Assembly (NCBI GenBank): GCA_022641835.1 | Contig: CP048715.1 | Coordinates: 1,612,001-1,676,000, forward strand | Length of the DNA: 64,000 nt | Direction: 5' to 3' | Source: Petasospora fabianii | Taxonomy: Eukaryota > Ascomycota > Saccharomycetes > Phaffomycetales > Wickerhamomycetaceae | Part shown: in pieces, positions 18,413 to 29,249 of the stretch | Layout: every line of letters starts with the position of its first letter | Position numbering within the stretch: the stretch's first letter is position 1 | Program-made: the position numbers and the translations under genes | The notes under the pieces: model-generated | Told to the model about the DNA's origin: nothing | What the model saw: the letters and a program-made list of their open reading frames with translations, nothing else | The model's database searches: none

Positions 18413-21400
18413 TCACGTATCAAAGAGACCCTCTTCACCTAGAATCTCCTTTGACAGTCTCACGAGATTCTCCAACTCCTCTGTGATAGCAGTGAATGCT
18501 CTTGCAAAAGCCATTCCATGCACTTCTGTCCAATGGCTCTTCTCATAAGACTTTTCCTTTTCATGGTTTCCAGATTGATTTGAACTCAGGCTGGTCAATC
18601 TCGCAGTCAACCCATCCATTATCGGGTCAGCTTGGGCCTCACGCTGAACCTCCAATTGGGCAATAATGTCATACATTCTCTTTCTGATGTCAATTGCTGA
18701 TGGTAGATAGCGTGGGAGCTGTGCATGAGTCTTGAATGCGTTAGAGAGTGTGTAAAGCAAGAAGATGACAGTTGCAACGCTATCACGACGGTAAGATAGA
18801 AGGGTTCGTGTGGTCTTAACATCTCCATCCTGTTCCCAAACCTTGAAGTAGACACCTGACATTCTGGCCTCGATGATCTTCTCTAGCATAGTATCACATG
18901 ATTCCAGGAGACGGTTAAATAGATCTGGTTTGAACGGTCTAGTCAAGTGGTGTTCTGTGCAAGCCTTTTCAATGAGCAAGCGCACAGCCATGACACTCTG
19001 CGACATTCTCACTTCACGAATACTCGCAAGCTCAAGAGTCAAGTATGTTGGATCATCATTCTCGTCACGGTATAGATATCTCTCACTCACACTCTGGTAT
19101 GACTGACCAATGTGCTGAAGAAGGGAAGAGCAAGCCTTGTAAAGCTCAGTCTTAGCAATGAATGGCCAAATGATTCTATTAGTGAGGAAAGAAGTGAAAA
19201 TGCTGACCAAAATGGCGAGACTAACGATCCATGAATGTTTCCACACATCAGTACCGTTACTCTCAGCATTGACCACCACCGTCATAGAAACAATAGTGAA
19301 ACCAAGAATCCCAATGAATGAAGAGCGTGGGTGACTCAGCACAAGGAATCCATAGGAGAACAGCATACAAATAAGTCCAGCAAACACACCAACTACTACC
19401 CTGTGCTGATAATGCCTTGAAGCGTTAGCAGCCCAACCCCAGAAGCAGCCAATAACCCAACATATTGTTCTGGTGAGCAAGTTTGTCCAGTTACCGGCGT
19501 TTCTCGGTGAGAGGAAGTAGTACACCAAAATTGGACACCAGTAGCAGTTGTAAGTCCAATACCAGTTCCATGACTCTTTTAACCATGCAGGTAGTGAGAG
19601 AAACAGAACAACAAAAGACACTTTGAAAGCATACTTTGTCTCACTATCATTCAGTGCTCTCAACAATTCCCATAGTTTGAACCTTAATGGATTCTTCGTG
19701 GAATGGAAGTTGAAGTCATGATGATCAATGGCTCTCACAATCTTGGAATTTTCATGTTCATGATGGTGTTCCTTGCTCATTTCCTTATATCTAGAAGTGT
19801 TTAAATTGTAGATCCTCTCAAAGGCATCATCAACGTCAAGTTTTGCCTCAAAGTACTTGAAGACTGAATTTGCACCCTGGTCTCTAAGACATTGTTCTGG
19901 AAGACGACGAAGAGCACGTCTGAACGGATAGTGAGGCATGAAGAATTTCCAACAAGTGACTCTCTGCGAAGCTGTGATAACTGTGTCGGTGAAGGCGACA
20001 AGCTTGACAGCAGACTGGCGAGTATAACGCAGGGTGAGGAAGATGTTTATGACTGCTTCTTCGTTGAGAAGGTCACGGCAGAAATAATCTGTCTTAGTGA
20101 ATTTGCGGTAGGCAACATCCATATCAACAACACGTTTTTTGAGAAGTTGGCGTGATTCTGTGAGGTTGGCGATAAGCTGTTCTTTAGAGACCTTAGATGC
20201 AGAGTGAGAGGATGAAGGCATACGGGAGACCGTCTGAATGGTTGTTTCGATTTGAGTGAGGATGGTAACCATCTGTGATGTAAGCTTGAAAAGTGGTGTA
20301 TGGAAGGCATCATTCATGACGGACATGTAGATCATCTCAGTGTGAATACCATTGTGATGATGAGATTTGAGAGAGTGAGGAAGGTGGGCCTTAGGCAGAG
20401 GCGTCATTACACCAGATGATACCGGTGTCGATGCAGAATCAGAGAGTCCGGTGTTAGGAGAACAAATGTTGCTCTCATTAAGACCACGTTCCTTGTTGAA
20501 GTAGATATTTACTGGTGTTGGAAGGACACGGAGGGGAGAAGCCATCAAGTTCAAGTGGTTTCTGATGTGTTTCAAGTCTTCATCATTGTACAAAGAGAAT
20601 TTAGCACCACTAAGGAACTCTCTGAAATCTTCAGCCAACTTCAAGACACTATTGATCATTTCCTTCTGCAATTTTGACACAGTCTCGACATCAGTAGTCT
20701 TATCGACAGTTGGAAGTGCCTCTAACAGTCTTCTAATACTGGCCGTAGCTTCCAATATTGAGTTGGTTATCTTTTCCCTACCTTGGAAGGGAAAGTAGAC
20801 CACAGTGACAAATAATGACACTAAGAGGCCAAAGAGGTAAGGTATTCCAAAATCCCAAGCATATTTCCAGTGTACCTCAGCGGTATCCAGCTTAAGGTTG
20901 GCAGACATGAAAATGAGAGCTAATCCAGAAGATAACATCATGTAATAGACTCTGTTGTAATAAGCTCTGAACCAACCCATGAAGAACAATCCTAAGAACA
21001 TTGACCCAGCAAGGATTCCACCTTGGTGATTCCTCGTTGGTTGTGTAGCTGTTGAGATGTAGAGAGCCAACGATGACCATCCCAGTCCAATGCCAATGCC
21101 GATTATCGATTGTAGTGTCATTTCCAGTTGTGTACCAAAAGAATGGACAGGATGATTTATGAGAACTGAGATTGGAAGCCAAACGCGATGGGTGCCAAAC
21201 CAAGATCCCGGTTTCGATGTGAGACATAGAACCATGGAGATGAGATATGCAAGTGTGAACTTCGTGATGATTCTCCAGTGCTTGAGATAATTTGATGATA
21301 CGGTTTTGATGCATTGAGCTGTGGGTAGTGGAAGACGGACTTTAGAGGATTCTGTCGGCTTTGCACTAGTGGTGATTGGAGACGTTGAGTCTCCAATATT

Positions 21401-21730
21401 TGTATGTTTGGTGTATATAGGATCAAAGAACCCATCTCTGAGTTCTTCTTTATTGAATCTGTTGAGTTTGTCATGTGGTTCTGCATGTGCAAGCTCACTG
21501 AGTTTCAGCTGTGACATGGAGGTACGTGGGTTGGGCCTGAGCGAGTCAGATGAGGTGATTTTGAAAGATTTCCTTAAGAGGTTACTATCATCTCTGCGGA
21601 AGTTATTGGAGGATGAGAACCTTGAATTGAGGAGAGACGGTGAAGATGGCCCTTGTGAGAGCTGTGGATTCTCTGAAGCACCCAGCGAGGGCACGTGAAG
21701 CTCTGCGGCTTGTGACGGCGATGAGCTCAT
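18413..21730 (-). CDS. BRE4: Bre4-like polytopic membrane protein (aromatic acid exporter/FUSC-like family)
   Basis: A 1105-residue protein close in length to S. cerevisiae Bre4 (1125 aa). A serine-rich cytosolic N-terminus (~1-145) is followed by a first hydrophobic cluster (~150-320), a long helical loop (~320-690), and a second hydrophobic cluster (~700-860) containing WNWYWTYNCYWCPILVYYFL, then a cytosolic C-terminal domain. Two repeated membrane modules with long soluble loops are the layout of the fusaric-acid-resistance/ArAE-like family with DUF2421-type C-terminal regions. Loss of BRE4 in S. cerevisiae gives brefeldin A sensitivity; the transported substrate is unknown. The ATG at 21730 (MSSSPSQ) is the first in frame. 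Confidence 0.85.
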   Translation of the reverse strand: MSSSPSQAAELHVPSLGASENPQLSQGPSSPSLLNSRFSSSNNFRRDDSNLLRKSFKITSSDSLRPNPRTSMSQLKLSELAHAEPHDKLNRFNKEELRDGFFDPIYTKHTNIGDSTSPITTSAKPTESSKVRLPLPTAQCIKTVSSNYLKHWRIITKFTLAYLISMVLCLTSKPGSWFGTHRVWLPISVLINHPVHSFGTQLEMTLQSIIGIGIGLGWSSLALYISTATQPTRNHQGGILAGSMFLGLFFMGWFRAYYNRVYYMMLSSGLALIFMSANLKLDTAEVHWKYAWDFGIPYLFGLLVSLFVTVVYFPFQGREKITNSILEATASIRRLLEALPTVDKTTDVETVSKLQKEMINSVLKLAEDFREFLSGAKFSLYNDEDLKHIRNHLNLMASPLRVLPTPVNIYFNKERGLNESNICSPNTGLSDSASTPVSSGVMTPLPKAHLPHSLKSHHHNGIHTEMIYMSVMNDAFHTPLFKLTSQMVTILTQIETTIQTVSRMPSSSHSASKVSKEQLIANLTESRQLLKKRVVDMDVAYRKFTKTDYFCRDLLNEEAVINIFLTLRYTRQSAVKLVAFTDTVITASQRVTCWKFFMPHYPFRRALRRLPEQCLRDQGANSVFKYFEAKLDVDDAFERIYNLNTSRYKEMSKEHHHEHENSKIVRAIDHHDFNFHSTKNPLRFKLWELLRALNDSETKYAFKVSFVVLFLSLPAWLKESWNWYWTYNCYWCPILVYYFLSPRNAGNWTNLLTRTICWVIGCFWGWAANASRHYQHRVVVGVFAGLICMLFSYGFLVLSHPRSSFIGILGFTIVSMTVVVNAESNGTDVWKHSWIVSLAILVSIFTSFLTNRIIWPFIAKTELYKACSSLLQHIGQSYQSVSERYLYRDENDDPTYLTLELASIREVRMSQSVMAVRLLIEKACTEHHLTRPFKPDLFNRLLESCDTMLEKIIEARMSGVYFKVWEQDGDVKTTRTLLSYRRDSVATVIFLLYTLSNAFKTHAQLPRYLPSAIDIRKRMYDIIAQLEVQREAQADPIMDGLTARLTSLSSNQSGNHEKEKSYEKSHWTEVHGMAFARAFTAITEELENLVRLSKEILGEEGLFDT

Positions 21731-22305
21731 TAGACAAATGTGTCAAACTGGCAGGGCTAGAGGAAGCAAGAGTAGCCAAGAGAGGGCAGTATCTTATGTG
21801 TGATTTGGGGAATTATATCACCGATGGATGAAAGGAAAGGAAAGATGAAATCAGGGTAATTAGATCGTTTGAAGGTGCGCTTTAACGAGTTGTGCGTCGT
21901 TTGGGTGAGTCAAGTGCCAAACAAAGCTCCGGGACCTCGGAAAAACATCATTAGTGCGCGCGCTCTTTATAGTTATCTCCTGGCGCATAAACTACCCTTT
22001 GGGACATTATATAAGTCCTCTATCTGTGTCTCCACATGAAACTCGCTTCTACAGACAACGTGACAAATCAAATAAGCGTAAACATAAAACGTGCAAAGTG
22101 GTGATGGAACGCGGGCCAGACGCGACTTCTCCCCCGGGACATGCGATGGATCAATGGTGGTTGTAGTTGTAATTGTAGTTGTTCGTAGGCGATGATGGCC
22201 TGTGTTGGACATGGTTGCCCTTTTATTCGTTAGATAGCACCGGGTATGGTGCCATATGTTTATCTTCTCGTATTTAACTTCCCTCTATACGAACATTGGT
22301 ATCTC
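21731..22305. other. Intergenic region between BRE4 start and OST4 stop
   Basis: It contains the BRE4 promoter and the OST4 3' flank. Frames of 60-80 codons here have low-complexity or atypical composition and are not called. GTTGTAGTTGTAATTGTAGTTG near 22160 is a short imperfect repeat. Confidence 0.45.
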
Positions 22306-22422
22306 TCACTCTGCCTTGAGATTCTTGGTGGTGGACGTCAATGTGTGGTAGATAACAATGAGCGTCATCGTGAGCAGGCCGAAGCCGATAGCAATAGTAT
22401 TCAGCTGGTCGTCAGTGATCAT
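22306..22422 (-). CDS. OST4: Ost4, mini-subunit of oligosaccharyltransferase
   Basis: A 39-codon frame (ATG at 22422, TGA ending at 22306) encodes 38 residues starting MITDDQLNTIAIGFGLL and continuing TMTLIVIYHTLTST. S. cerevisiae Ost4 is 36 residues and begins MISDEQLNSLAITFG with the same MMTLIVIYH core, so identity is clear. Ost4 is a single-pass ER protein that holds the Stt3-Ost3/6 subcomplex together for N-glycosylation. It shares a ~250-base divergent spacer with PEX17. Its size puts it below usual ORF cutoffs. Confidence 0.95.
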   Translation of the reverse strand: MITDDQLNTIAIGFGLLTMTLIVIYHTLTSTTKNLKAE

Positions 22423-22675
22423 TTTCAGCGGGTCAATGACGTACAAGATCCAAGAGTCAGGCGCTGGTCTCTAAGCTTTAAACCTTTCACCTGCAACGTG
22501 TCTTTCCTAACTGAGCTTAATACAAGAGATTTATAAAAGGGAGTGTGGTGTTCGGGTTTATATATTTCGCGAATTTTTTGTGATCTCTCCGCATTTTATT
22601 TCCAAAGTGACCGAGGAGATTTGTAGTCATCACCACTTATCTTTACCCTATTGGAGACCATAACACAGCTCTAAA

Positions 22676-23365
22676 ATGGCCACTAGGGATCCAGAAGAGT
22701 TCATACGTTTCCCAGATGAGCTACCACCGGTTACGCCACGGGTACAAACGCCTCCAGCGTTGAAGTTCATCACATCGCTTCTCTACAAGTCCGGTACAGG
22801 CTTATCACTAGTCTATATTCTACTTATCCTTGTCATTCAACCTCTACTCGAGGTACAGTACGAAAGACGAGGTGATTATCTCAAACACACTCTTAAAAAG
22901 TGTCGCTCATTGCTTGTCTTTCTCGGTAAGCAACACAAGAGATTACCCACTGTGGCGGTGAAGAGGGGTAACAAGCTCTATTCCGATGCACAGTGTCAAA
23001 CGATATCCGATGAAGATGAAGATCAGAAAGATGTGGACCCGCATTCACATTTTGGAAATGGATCCGTCTACTTCCAAGATCAGAAGGACGAAGTTGAAGA
23101 AAAAACTGAGAAGAACTTGGTTAATAATAAACTGACTCAGTTACGCGACGCTGTTGATCATTATAATCAAAATTGTTGTGATTATAATGAGTTATATCCA
23201 TTTAATTTCCAGATGAAGAAGCTACAGGGGAGAATCGATGCCTACTCTCATGTTCAGCTCTTTAGAGGATCGGATCGTAATGCCATTGCAGGGAAGTCTG
23301 CAGGTGAAGATATAAGAAAGGAGATTAGAACCATAAAAGGCTGGTACTTGACTGGTCAAGTATGA
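22676..23365 (+). CDS. PEX17: Peroxin Pex17, peroxisomal docking-complex subunit
   Basis: A 229-residue protein. One membrane segment (~38-57, SLVYILLILVIQPLLEVQY) follows a short N-terminus and is followed by a basic helix. The C-terminal half is charged/helical and ends EIRTIKGWYLTGQV. S. cerevisiae Pex17 (199 aa) has the matching LLYNGGS...EPTLQKQYQQRNDF region and an EIKGWFVNGQV end, which makes the match convincing despite low overall identity. With Pex13 and Pex14, Pex17 forms the docking complex for PTS1/PTS2 receptor import. Start ATG at 22676 is the first in frame; the leader around it is CTCTAAAATGG. The gene runs convergent to RRG9. Confidence 0.88.
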   Translation: MATRDPEEFIRFPDELPPVTPRVQTPPALKFITSLLYKSGTGLSLVYILLILVIQPLLEVQYERRGDYLKHTLKKCRSLLVFLGKQHKRLPTVAVKRGNKLYSDAQCQTISDEDEDQKDVDPHSHFGNGSVYFQDQKDEVEEKTEKNLVNNKLTQLRDAVDHYNQNCCDYNELYPFNFQMKKLQGRIDAYSHVQLFRGSDRNAIAGKSAGEDIRKEIRTIKGWYLTGQV

Positions 23366-23540
23366 GCTGTTCTTTTACGTCTTTAATTGGTCTATCATGT
23401 TGATATGTTGTCTTTAATATATACAGGAATGCAAAAAACATCACCATCACTGTAAAACCTTCATGCTCGTAGTCTGTCATAAGCGTCATTAAACTGAAAT
23501 AGTTGGATACCTCCATTGTATCCTGGGTATGTACACGCCT

Positions 23541-24326
23541 TCAAAACTCCATCTTTCTAAGATTATTCTTCTCGGCTTTGAACATTCTATTCCTTTTACC
23601 ATCAATCTTGATCTGTTTCTTCTTCAACTCCCACTCGGGTTTAACCTCTGTATAGTCCTTACCAGAGTTCAATACGACAACAGGCCCATTTTTCTCCTTC
23701 TTTATTTTATCCTTCATCACAGCCTTAACCCTTTCTTTTCTTCTCTTCCATCTTTCCATAACTTTATCCTCCTCTTCCTCAGTATTCGGTTGCCATTTAG
23801 ATTTCAAGATTCTTCTAATAGCCTCTGGTGCAACTTGGAAATGTTGTGCCAATTCTGATGCAGTCAACTCTGGAAGTTTTGCCTTAAGAATACGCACACT
23901 CTGCATCGATTCACGCGAGAGTTTCTTATTAGGATCCCATTTCTGTCCTTTAAACTTCTCAGCAAGGGCAAATTTTTGACGTTTCCATTCGGGAAGATTC
24001 TGCTTTCGCCAATTTGGTGGAACATATGTACCTGTGTTCACTGCACTGATCGGATCTGTGCGTTTCGTTTTGTCCTGTGTACTGGGTGATGATGATGGTG
24101 GCTCCGAGTATTCAGAAGGTGTAGCTTCTGATGCGAGTGACTCCAGTGTACGTGGGCTGTGGCGTTTCTTCTTCGGTTTACTTGTGCTGTCTTCAACTAT
24201 GCTAATGTTTGAAGATGTGAAGTTGTGCTGCTTAACAATTGATGATCTTGTGAACCAACGCCTGCTGGCTGGCCATACTTGGACAGCATTCCGAGTGTAT
24301 GCCACCACGGGAGATAACCTGAGCAT
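23541..24326 (-). CDS. RRG9: Rrg9, neugrin-like mitochondrial protein
   Basis: A 261-residue protein with an Arg/Ser-rich mitochondrial presequence (~1-35), a low-complexity stretch (~50-95), and the neugrin-type helical domain (~105-190) with YVPPNWRKQNLPEWKRQKFAL and LTASELAQHFQVAPEAIRRIL-type helix-turn-helix. A highly basic C-terminus follows. S. cerevisiae Rrg9 (214 aa) is required for respiratory growth and mitochondrial genome maintenance. The ATG at 24326 gives the expected presequence. It is divergent from VID27 over a ~455-base promoter region. Confidence 0.88.
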   Translation of the reverse strand: MLRLSPVVAYTRNAVQVWPASRRWFTRSSIVKQHNFTSSNISIVEDSTSKPKKKRHSPRTLESLASEATPSEYSEPPSSSPSTQDKTKRTDPISAVNTGTYVPPNWRKQNLPEWKRQKFALAEKFKGQKWDPNKKLSRESMQSVRILKAKLPELTASELAQHFQVAPEAIRRILKSKWQPNTEEEEDKVMERWKRRKERVKAVMKDKIKKEKNGPVVVLNSGKDYTEVKPEWELKKKQIKIDGKRNRMFKAEKNNLRKMEF

Positions 24327-24781
24327 CTAAATATACCAAAACAACGATAACCAACGATGCAGCTATCGCTTGAGATCTTATATCCTATAGTGACGCCCCT
24401 CTGAAAAAAATCAGAGATGAGCTCCCACATTGTGTCCCCTAACCATACCCGCGAATATTACCTCATTCGGTCGCGATGTTTTTGTTTGTTGGGGTTTTGA
24501 TCACAGGGGAAATACTCTCTTTCTCCATGTTTTATCGCCACCGATTTGTCATTCAGTGAGCTCAGATTCATCCGTGTGGCTCTGTATTTGCTTTTGCATC
24601 TGCTAGAGATTACTAGTGACTCCGTCAGTGCTTCCACCGTATTACTCAGGCAGTGTACAATCCCTCCAGTGTGTTTTTTTTGGTTGCGCATCGTTCCACC
24701 GCATACTCTACTTCATAACAACGCCATCAATTGCCACCCGCCCTTCCACTTTGTTGAAACGAAGCTTCGACACATAGCACA
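24327..24781. promoter_or_regulatory. Divergent promoter region RRG9/VID27
   Basis: A 455-base spacer between divergent genes. It has poly-T/TTTTTTTT runs near 24668 and no recognisable gene. No specific regulator site can be assigned with confidence. Confidence 0.4.
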
Positions 24782-27163
24782 ATGAACTTCCTGAAGAAGT
24801 TTTTAGGCTCTTCGCCAAAGGGGGAACTATCCATGATCCCCTCTGGTCAACTCTATCTCAAGCGTTCCCCAGGATCACCAAAATCCGCCACGGAATGTCT
24901 TTACGCTGATGCCGCCGCCTCTATCCGTGAGACATCCGCCCCACATAACTACCTCCTCGTGGTCCAGCGAGTCTATGCTGAAGGTGAGGAACAGCTTAAG
25001 GGAGATGAAGATGAGGATGACGACGATTTTGACGAGAGTAAAGATGAGAGAGTGTTCCTCATCGATGCCGCTTTGAAGCTGTACAGAACCAACAAGAGCG
25101 GCGCTTGGTCTGTTTCATGGTCTAACATAGATGGTGACGAAGGCGAACAATTTGAGTTTGTTGTTGATGAATCTGTGAGCACCCCTGATGTCGATCAGTT
25201 CATGAATACCATTTACGCATGTTGCTTTGAGAGAAAGTATCAAAGATCATCTGCTGGTGTTTCCAAACCCCAATTGGAAGAGTTTATCTTTGACCAGGAA
25301 GCTGGTACTGATAAGGCGGATGATGATGATCTTGTCAATGGTGTTAAGAGCTTGTCTTTCTCTGCTGCTGATGCTACATCACCTGGTGATTCTACCAAAT
25401 ACGCTGAGGATGATGATGAATATGATGATTCCTCAGTATACGAAGATGCAGAAGATACAGGTGATGACATTGTCAATCCAATACAGAACAAGCCAGAACT
25501 TACAGGTGTCAAGGCTCCAGCTGGAACACCACTCATCACTTCCAACGCCAAGCTTCACATCTATGATGCTGCTGATGGTGTCTTCCGTGTCCAGGGTGAT
25601 GCCGTTGTGAGCATCCTAGATCTTGGTAAGTGGGACTACTGGCTCTCCGTCAAGACCACTGAAGGTCTTGAGCTAGGTACACAAGTTACTGATGAGCTTA
25701 ACTCCAGATTTGAGACATCCGTCAACTCCTTCATCTTCAACTACTGGGTTGAGCAAGGTGCTTTCACATTCTTGCTCAAGTTTGACTCACTTGAAGAATT
25801 GGAGTCATTTAAGGAAGGATTCACACAATCTTACTATGAGCATAACAACCAGTCCAAGTGGGTCAAGATGGAGCCACAAGATAAGGAGTACGCTCTTAAC
25901 ACATTTGAACTTCCAGCTGAAGACGTTGAAATGGCTGACTACTACAATGATGACGAAGATGACAATGAAGAAGATGATGATGAAGAGAAAGATACTGTCG
26001 ATACCAACATTCGCACTGGTTTGCACAAGGAAGCCTTCTCAGACTCTGAAGATGAAGATGAAACTTTACCATCTGAGAGCTTCAAGGGTCGTAATGAGAA
26101 CTTGATGGTCTCTTTCAAGAACGACCGTTCCTATGTGACAAATGGTAACCGTATCGGTGTGTTCTCTACAGATGCTGATGATGAGCTCAAGTTTAACACC
26201 ACTATTCAAAACTTGACTGTGGATGGAAAGAAGTTCACACCAACAAAGATGATGTTGCACACTGAGGATCGTGCACTTGTTATGCAAGGTGCTAAGAAGG
26301 ATACTTTATACCGTATGGATTTGGAGAGGGGCAAGATTGTTGATGAGTGGAAAGTCAAAGAAGAGCTTCCTGTCGTTGGATTCGGTCCTTCTGCCAAGTT
26401 TACCCAAATGACTGGTGAGCAAACATTCTTGGGTATCTCCGATAAGGGTTTGTTCAGAGTCGATCCAAGATTGAACGGTGACAAGCTCGTTGACAGTGAT
26501 TACAAGTCTTATGTGACAAAGAATGACTTCAGTTCCTTTGGTACTACCGAGAATGGGTACATTGCTGTTGCTTCCAATAAGGGTGATGTCAGACTCTATG
26601 ACAAACTTGGAATCCGTGCTAAGTCTCTTCTTCCTGCTCTTGGTGACTCTATCAAGCACGTTGAAGCTTCGGCCGATGGTAAATGGTTGCTCTGTACCTG
26701 TAAGACTTACTTGTTGTTAATCGATATGACGATCAAGAATGGTCCGAATGCTGGCTCTCTTGGTTTCCAGAAATCGTTCGGTAAGGACGGTTTGCCAAAG
26801 ATGAGAACGTTAAGAATCTCCCCAGAGCACGTTCAGGCCATGCAGGAATCTTCTGGTAAGCCACTTGACTTCACCAAGGCCTACTTCAACACTGGTTTGA
26901 ACGTCAAAGAACAAACAATTGTCTCCGCTTCTGGACCATATGCTATCACTTGGTCTATGAAGGCCATTCTCCGTGGTGATGTTGATCCATACAAAATTAA
27001 GAGATACACATCCAATGTTGTCGCTGATAACTTCAAGTTTGGTTCTGACAAGAAGGTTATTATCGCTTTGGAGGATGATATTGGTATGGTCAACAAGAGA
27101 GCATTTACCAAGGCTGACAGAAAGAGTTTAGCTGTTAGACCTGGCAAAAAGTCATTCCAATGA
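24782..27163 (+). CDS. VID27: Vid27-family cytoplasmic protein
   Basis: A 793-residue protein matching S. cerevisiae Vid27 (782 aa) in length and order: an N-terminal domain starting MNFLKKFLG, a first acidic stretch (~75-95), a second long acidic region (~175-225), a PH-like middle domain (~245-365), a third acidic run (~385-430 with EEDDDEE), and the C-terminal Vid27 beta-propeller-like domain (~430-780). The protein was linked to vacuole import and degradation of fructose-1,6-bisphosphatase, but its molecular function is poorly known. The gene is intact, with GAT/GAA-rich acid tracts. Confidence 0.93.
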   Translation: MNFLKKFLGSSPKGELSMIPSGQLYLKRSPGSPKSATECLYADAAASIRETSAPHNYLLVVQRVYAEGEEQLKGDEDEDDDDFDESKDERVFLIDAALKLYRTNKSGAWSVSWSNIDGDEGEQFEFVVDESVSTPDVDQFMNTIYACCFERKYQRSSAGVSKPQLEEFIFDQEAGTDKADDDDLVNGVKSLSFSAADATSPGDSTKYAEDDDEYDDSSVYEDAEDTGDDIVNPIQNKPELTGVKAPAGTPLITSNAKLHIYDAADGVFRVQGDAVVSILDLGKWDYWLSVKTTEGLELGTQVTDELNSRFETSVNSFIFNYWVEQGAFTFLLKFDSLEELESFKEGFTQSYYEHNNQSKWVKMEPQDKEYALNTFELPAEDVEMADYYNDDEDDNEEDDDEEKDTVDTNIRTGLHKEAFSDSEDEDETLPSESFKGRNENLMVSFKNDRSYVTNGNRIGVFSTDADDELKFNTTIQNLTVDGKKFTPTKMMLHTEDRALVMQGAKKDTLYRMDLERGKIVDEWKVKEELPVVGFGPSAKFTQMTGEQTFLGISDKGLFRVDPRLNGDKLVDSDYKSYVTKNDFSSFGTTENGYIAVASNKGDVRLYDKLGIRAKSLLPALGDSIKHVEASADGKWLLCTCKTYLLLIDMTIKNGPNAGSLGFQKSFGKDGLPKMRTLRISPEHVQAMQESSGKPLDFTKAYFNTGLNVKEQTIVSASGPYAITWSMKAILRGDVDPYKIKRYTSNVVADNFKFGSDKKVIIALEDDIGMVNKRAFTKADRKSLAVRPGKKSFQ

Positions 27164-27404
27164 TGTGTCGTTCTGTGAGCACGCATCAATACCCCCTCGT
27201 CTCTCATCCAGCATTTGCATTCAGGTTTTGTCCCTAGTGGGTCTTAATCCCTCATAACAAACTTTCGCTTTTCTTTTGGTTTTATGTAATTGTTATTTGT
27301 ATAGGTAATCAATGTTAATTAATAACCCTTAAATTTAGCGTTTTTAAAACTACAGCTGGTGTCCAACTCTCTTTTGTGCGATGTAAACGTACTATGGTAT
27401 GCAT

Positions 27405-29024
27405 TTACTGTGGACCACCCGGTGGACCCTCCTTCAACGACGAACGACCAGCCTTCAACAACTCATCACACAACAACAAGTTACTTGAGATGCTCACAGC
27501 AGCGGTGATTGCATTTCTCAACACTCTGAAAGAATCCCAGATACCTTCAATGGTTGGATCACAAGAGTCACCAGAGTTCAAATCGACACCGATAACACGA
27601 CCATCTTCAAGTTCATCCTGACATGTCGAGACAACGTCCAATGCATCAAATCCAGAGTTCTTGACGAGTGTCTTTGGGATAACTAGCAATGCCTCGGAGA
27701 AGGCCTGGATACCTGTTTTCGTTCTACCTTTAGAAAGGGTAGAAATGTTCTTTGTCAAATGATCAGATGCAGCAAGGAAGAAAGAGCCAGCACCTGGAAC
27801 AACACCTTCATCCTTAATAACGTTAGACACTGCTCTTAAACCATCTCTGACAGCGTCCTTTGTTTGGTTAAGAATGTGCATGGATGGACCTTTAATCAGC
27901 ACTGTGCACGACTTTGGATCTTTGTTCTCTGTGACAAATGTGAACTTATCCTCACCGAGCGTCTCTTCATACACAGAACCAGAGTAACCAAGTACAGCTG
28001 GTGTCAAATCATCAACGGAGTTCTGAGCCTCACCACCAGTGACGAGCTGAAGACGCTCCATGTTACGTCTCTTGGCACGTCTGAGAGCGAGAATTCCGTG
28101 CTTAGCCAAAACGTCCAAAGACATTGGGTCAATACCTTTCTGGTTAATGACAACGAAACCTTTATCACCATCCAATCCACAAACTTCATTCTTCAAGTCA
28201 ACAATCTTCTTAAGCTTGTCATCGACAAACTTACGTTCACTCTGGACGAGACGGTCTCGTTGTTCAGCACTTGAATAGAAGAATCCGGAGTTGACTTCAG
28301 TCTTTTCATACTCCAAGGAAACGTTGAGGATCAACACATAAGCATTGTTAACAACGCGTGGCATATCTGGGTGACGGGCACCGTGATCAAGAACGAGACC
28401 CTTGACAAGTTCACACTCACGAGCAGAACCATGTTGCATTTGCATGATCTCAATCATATGAAGATCCAATCCCTTCTCGGTCTTGACGTTCAAGACGGCA
28501 TCTGTGACGATTGGGACGAGTGTCTCGGACACCTCTTGTGTAACCTTAGTGGCAAGGGATGATCTTGCAACTTGGAGAAGCATTTCACGTTCGATATCCT
28601 TCTTATTGATCTTGCAAGACTCCAAGTATTTCAATGTCTCTCGTCTAGCGATTTCAAATCCATCTGTGATAATTCTTGGGTGGACACCTTCGGAAACGAA
28701 ACGTTCAGCCTGCTTCAAGAGCTCACCAACGAGGAGAACAACACTTGTGGTACCGTCACCTGTGATTTCGTCCTGAGCAGCAGCAGCACGGGCAATCATA
28801 ACTGCAGTTGGATTCTGGATCTGCATCTCACTGAGGAGGACTTTACCATCCTTAGTGAGTTTGATGTTGCCTGCACCATCAACGAGCATCTTGAGGGTAC
28901 CCTTTGGGCCCAAGTTAGTCTCGAGGACTTGTTGGAGGCCCTGTGCTGCGGCAATGTTAACCTGGAGAGCGGCCTGACGTCTCAGGGACTCAGCCTTCGG
29001 GTTCAGCAACTGCAAAGACGACAT
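27405..29024 (-). CDS. CCT6: Cct6, zeta subunit of the TRiC/CCT chaperonin
   Basis: A 539-residue group II chaperonin subunit (S. cerevisiae Cct6 is 546 aa). The ATP site has [13 protein letters not shown] and [15 protein letters not shown]; the zeta-type phrase [20 protein letters not shown] is present, and the chain ends [10 protein letters not shown]. It is one of eight subunits that fold actin, tubulin and WD proteins in the cytosol. The frame is open 25 codons upstream of the chosen ATG (29024), but [17 protein letters not shown] is the family start, so the longer version is rejected. It is convergent to VID27 with a ~240-base gap. Confidence 0.96.
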   Translation of the reverse strand: MSSLQLLNPKAESLRRQAALQVNIAAAQGLQQVLETNLGPKGTLKMLVDGAGNIKLTKDGKVLLSEMQIQNPTAVMIARAAAAQDEITGDGTTSVVLLVGELLKQAERFVSEGVHPRIITDGFEIARRETLKYLESCKINKKDIEREMLLQVARSSLATKVTQEVSETLVPIVTDAVLNVKTEKGLDLHMIEIMQMQHGSARECELVKGLVLDHGARHPDMPRVVNNAYVLILNVSLEYEKTEVNSGFFYSSAEQRDRLVQSERKFVDDKLKKIVDLKNEVCGLDGDKGFVVINQKGIDPMSLDVLAKHGILALRRAKRRNMERLQLVTGGEAQNSVDDLTPAVLGYSGSVYEETLGEDKFTFVTENKDPKSCTVLIKGPSMHILNQTKDAVRDGLRAVSNVIKDEGVVPGAGSFFLAASDHLTKNISTLSKGRTKTGIQAFSEALLVIPKTLVKNSGFDALDVVSTCQDELEDGRVIGVDLNSGDSCDPTIEGIWDSFRVLRNAITAAVSISSNLLLCDELLKAGRSSLKEGPPGGPQ

Positions 29025-29249
29025 TTGCTTATATGTAAACGTGGGAAAAGCCTTGAGATGACACAGAGACAGTGGCGACGCGTATGCCCAAAAGATCAAA
29101 TGTGGACGTTTTTTCCATCGCGTCTCTTTTTCGCGAAAATGGGGGCGGTACGGGCAACATACACGATGAGGTTTATACTACATCTGAATTGATTTATCTC
29201 TCTTTTCTATGGCTTATTCTATGGCAATTCATTGATTAAGAGTGTAGTA

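Noticed and set aside
29025-29099. 25-codon N-terminal extension of CCT6
   Set aside because: The family start is [14 protein letters not shown] at 29024; the extension is not conserved in type and starts at a non-consensus position.
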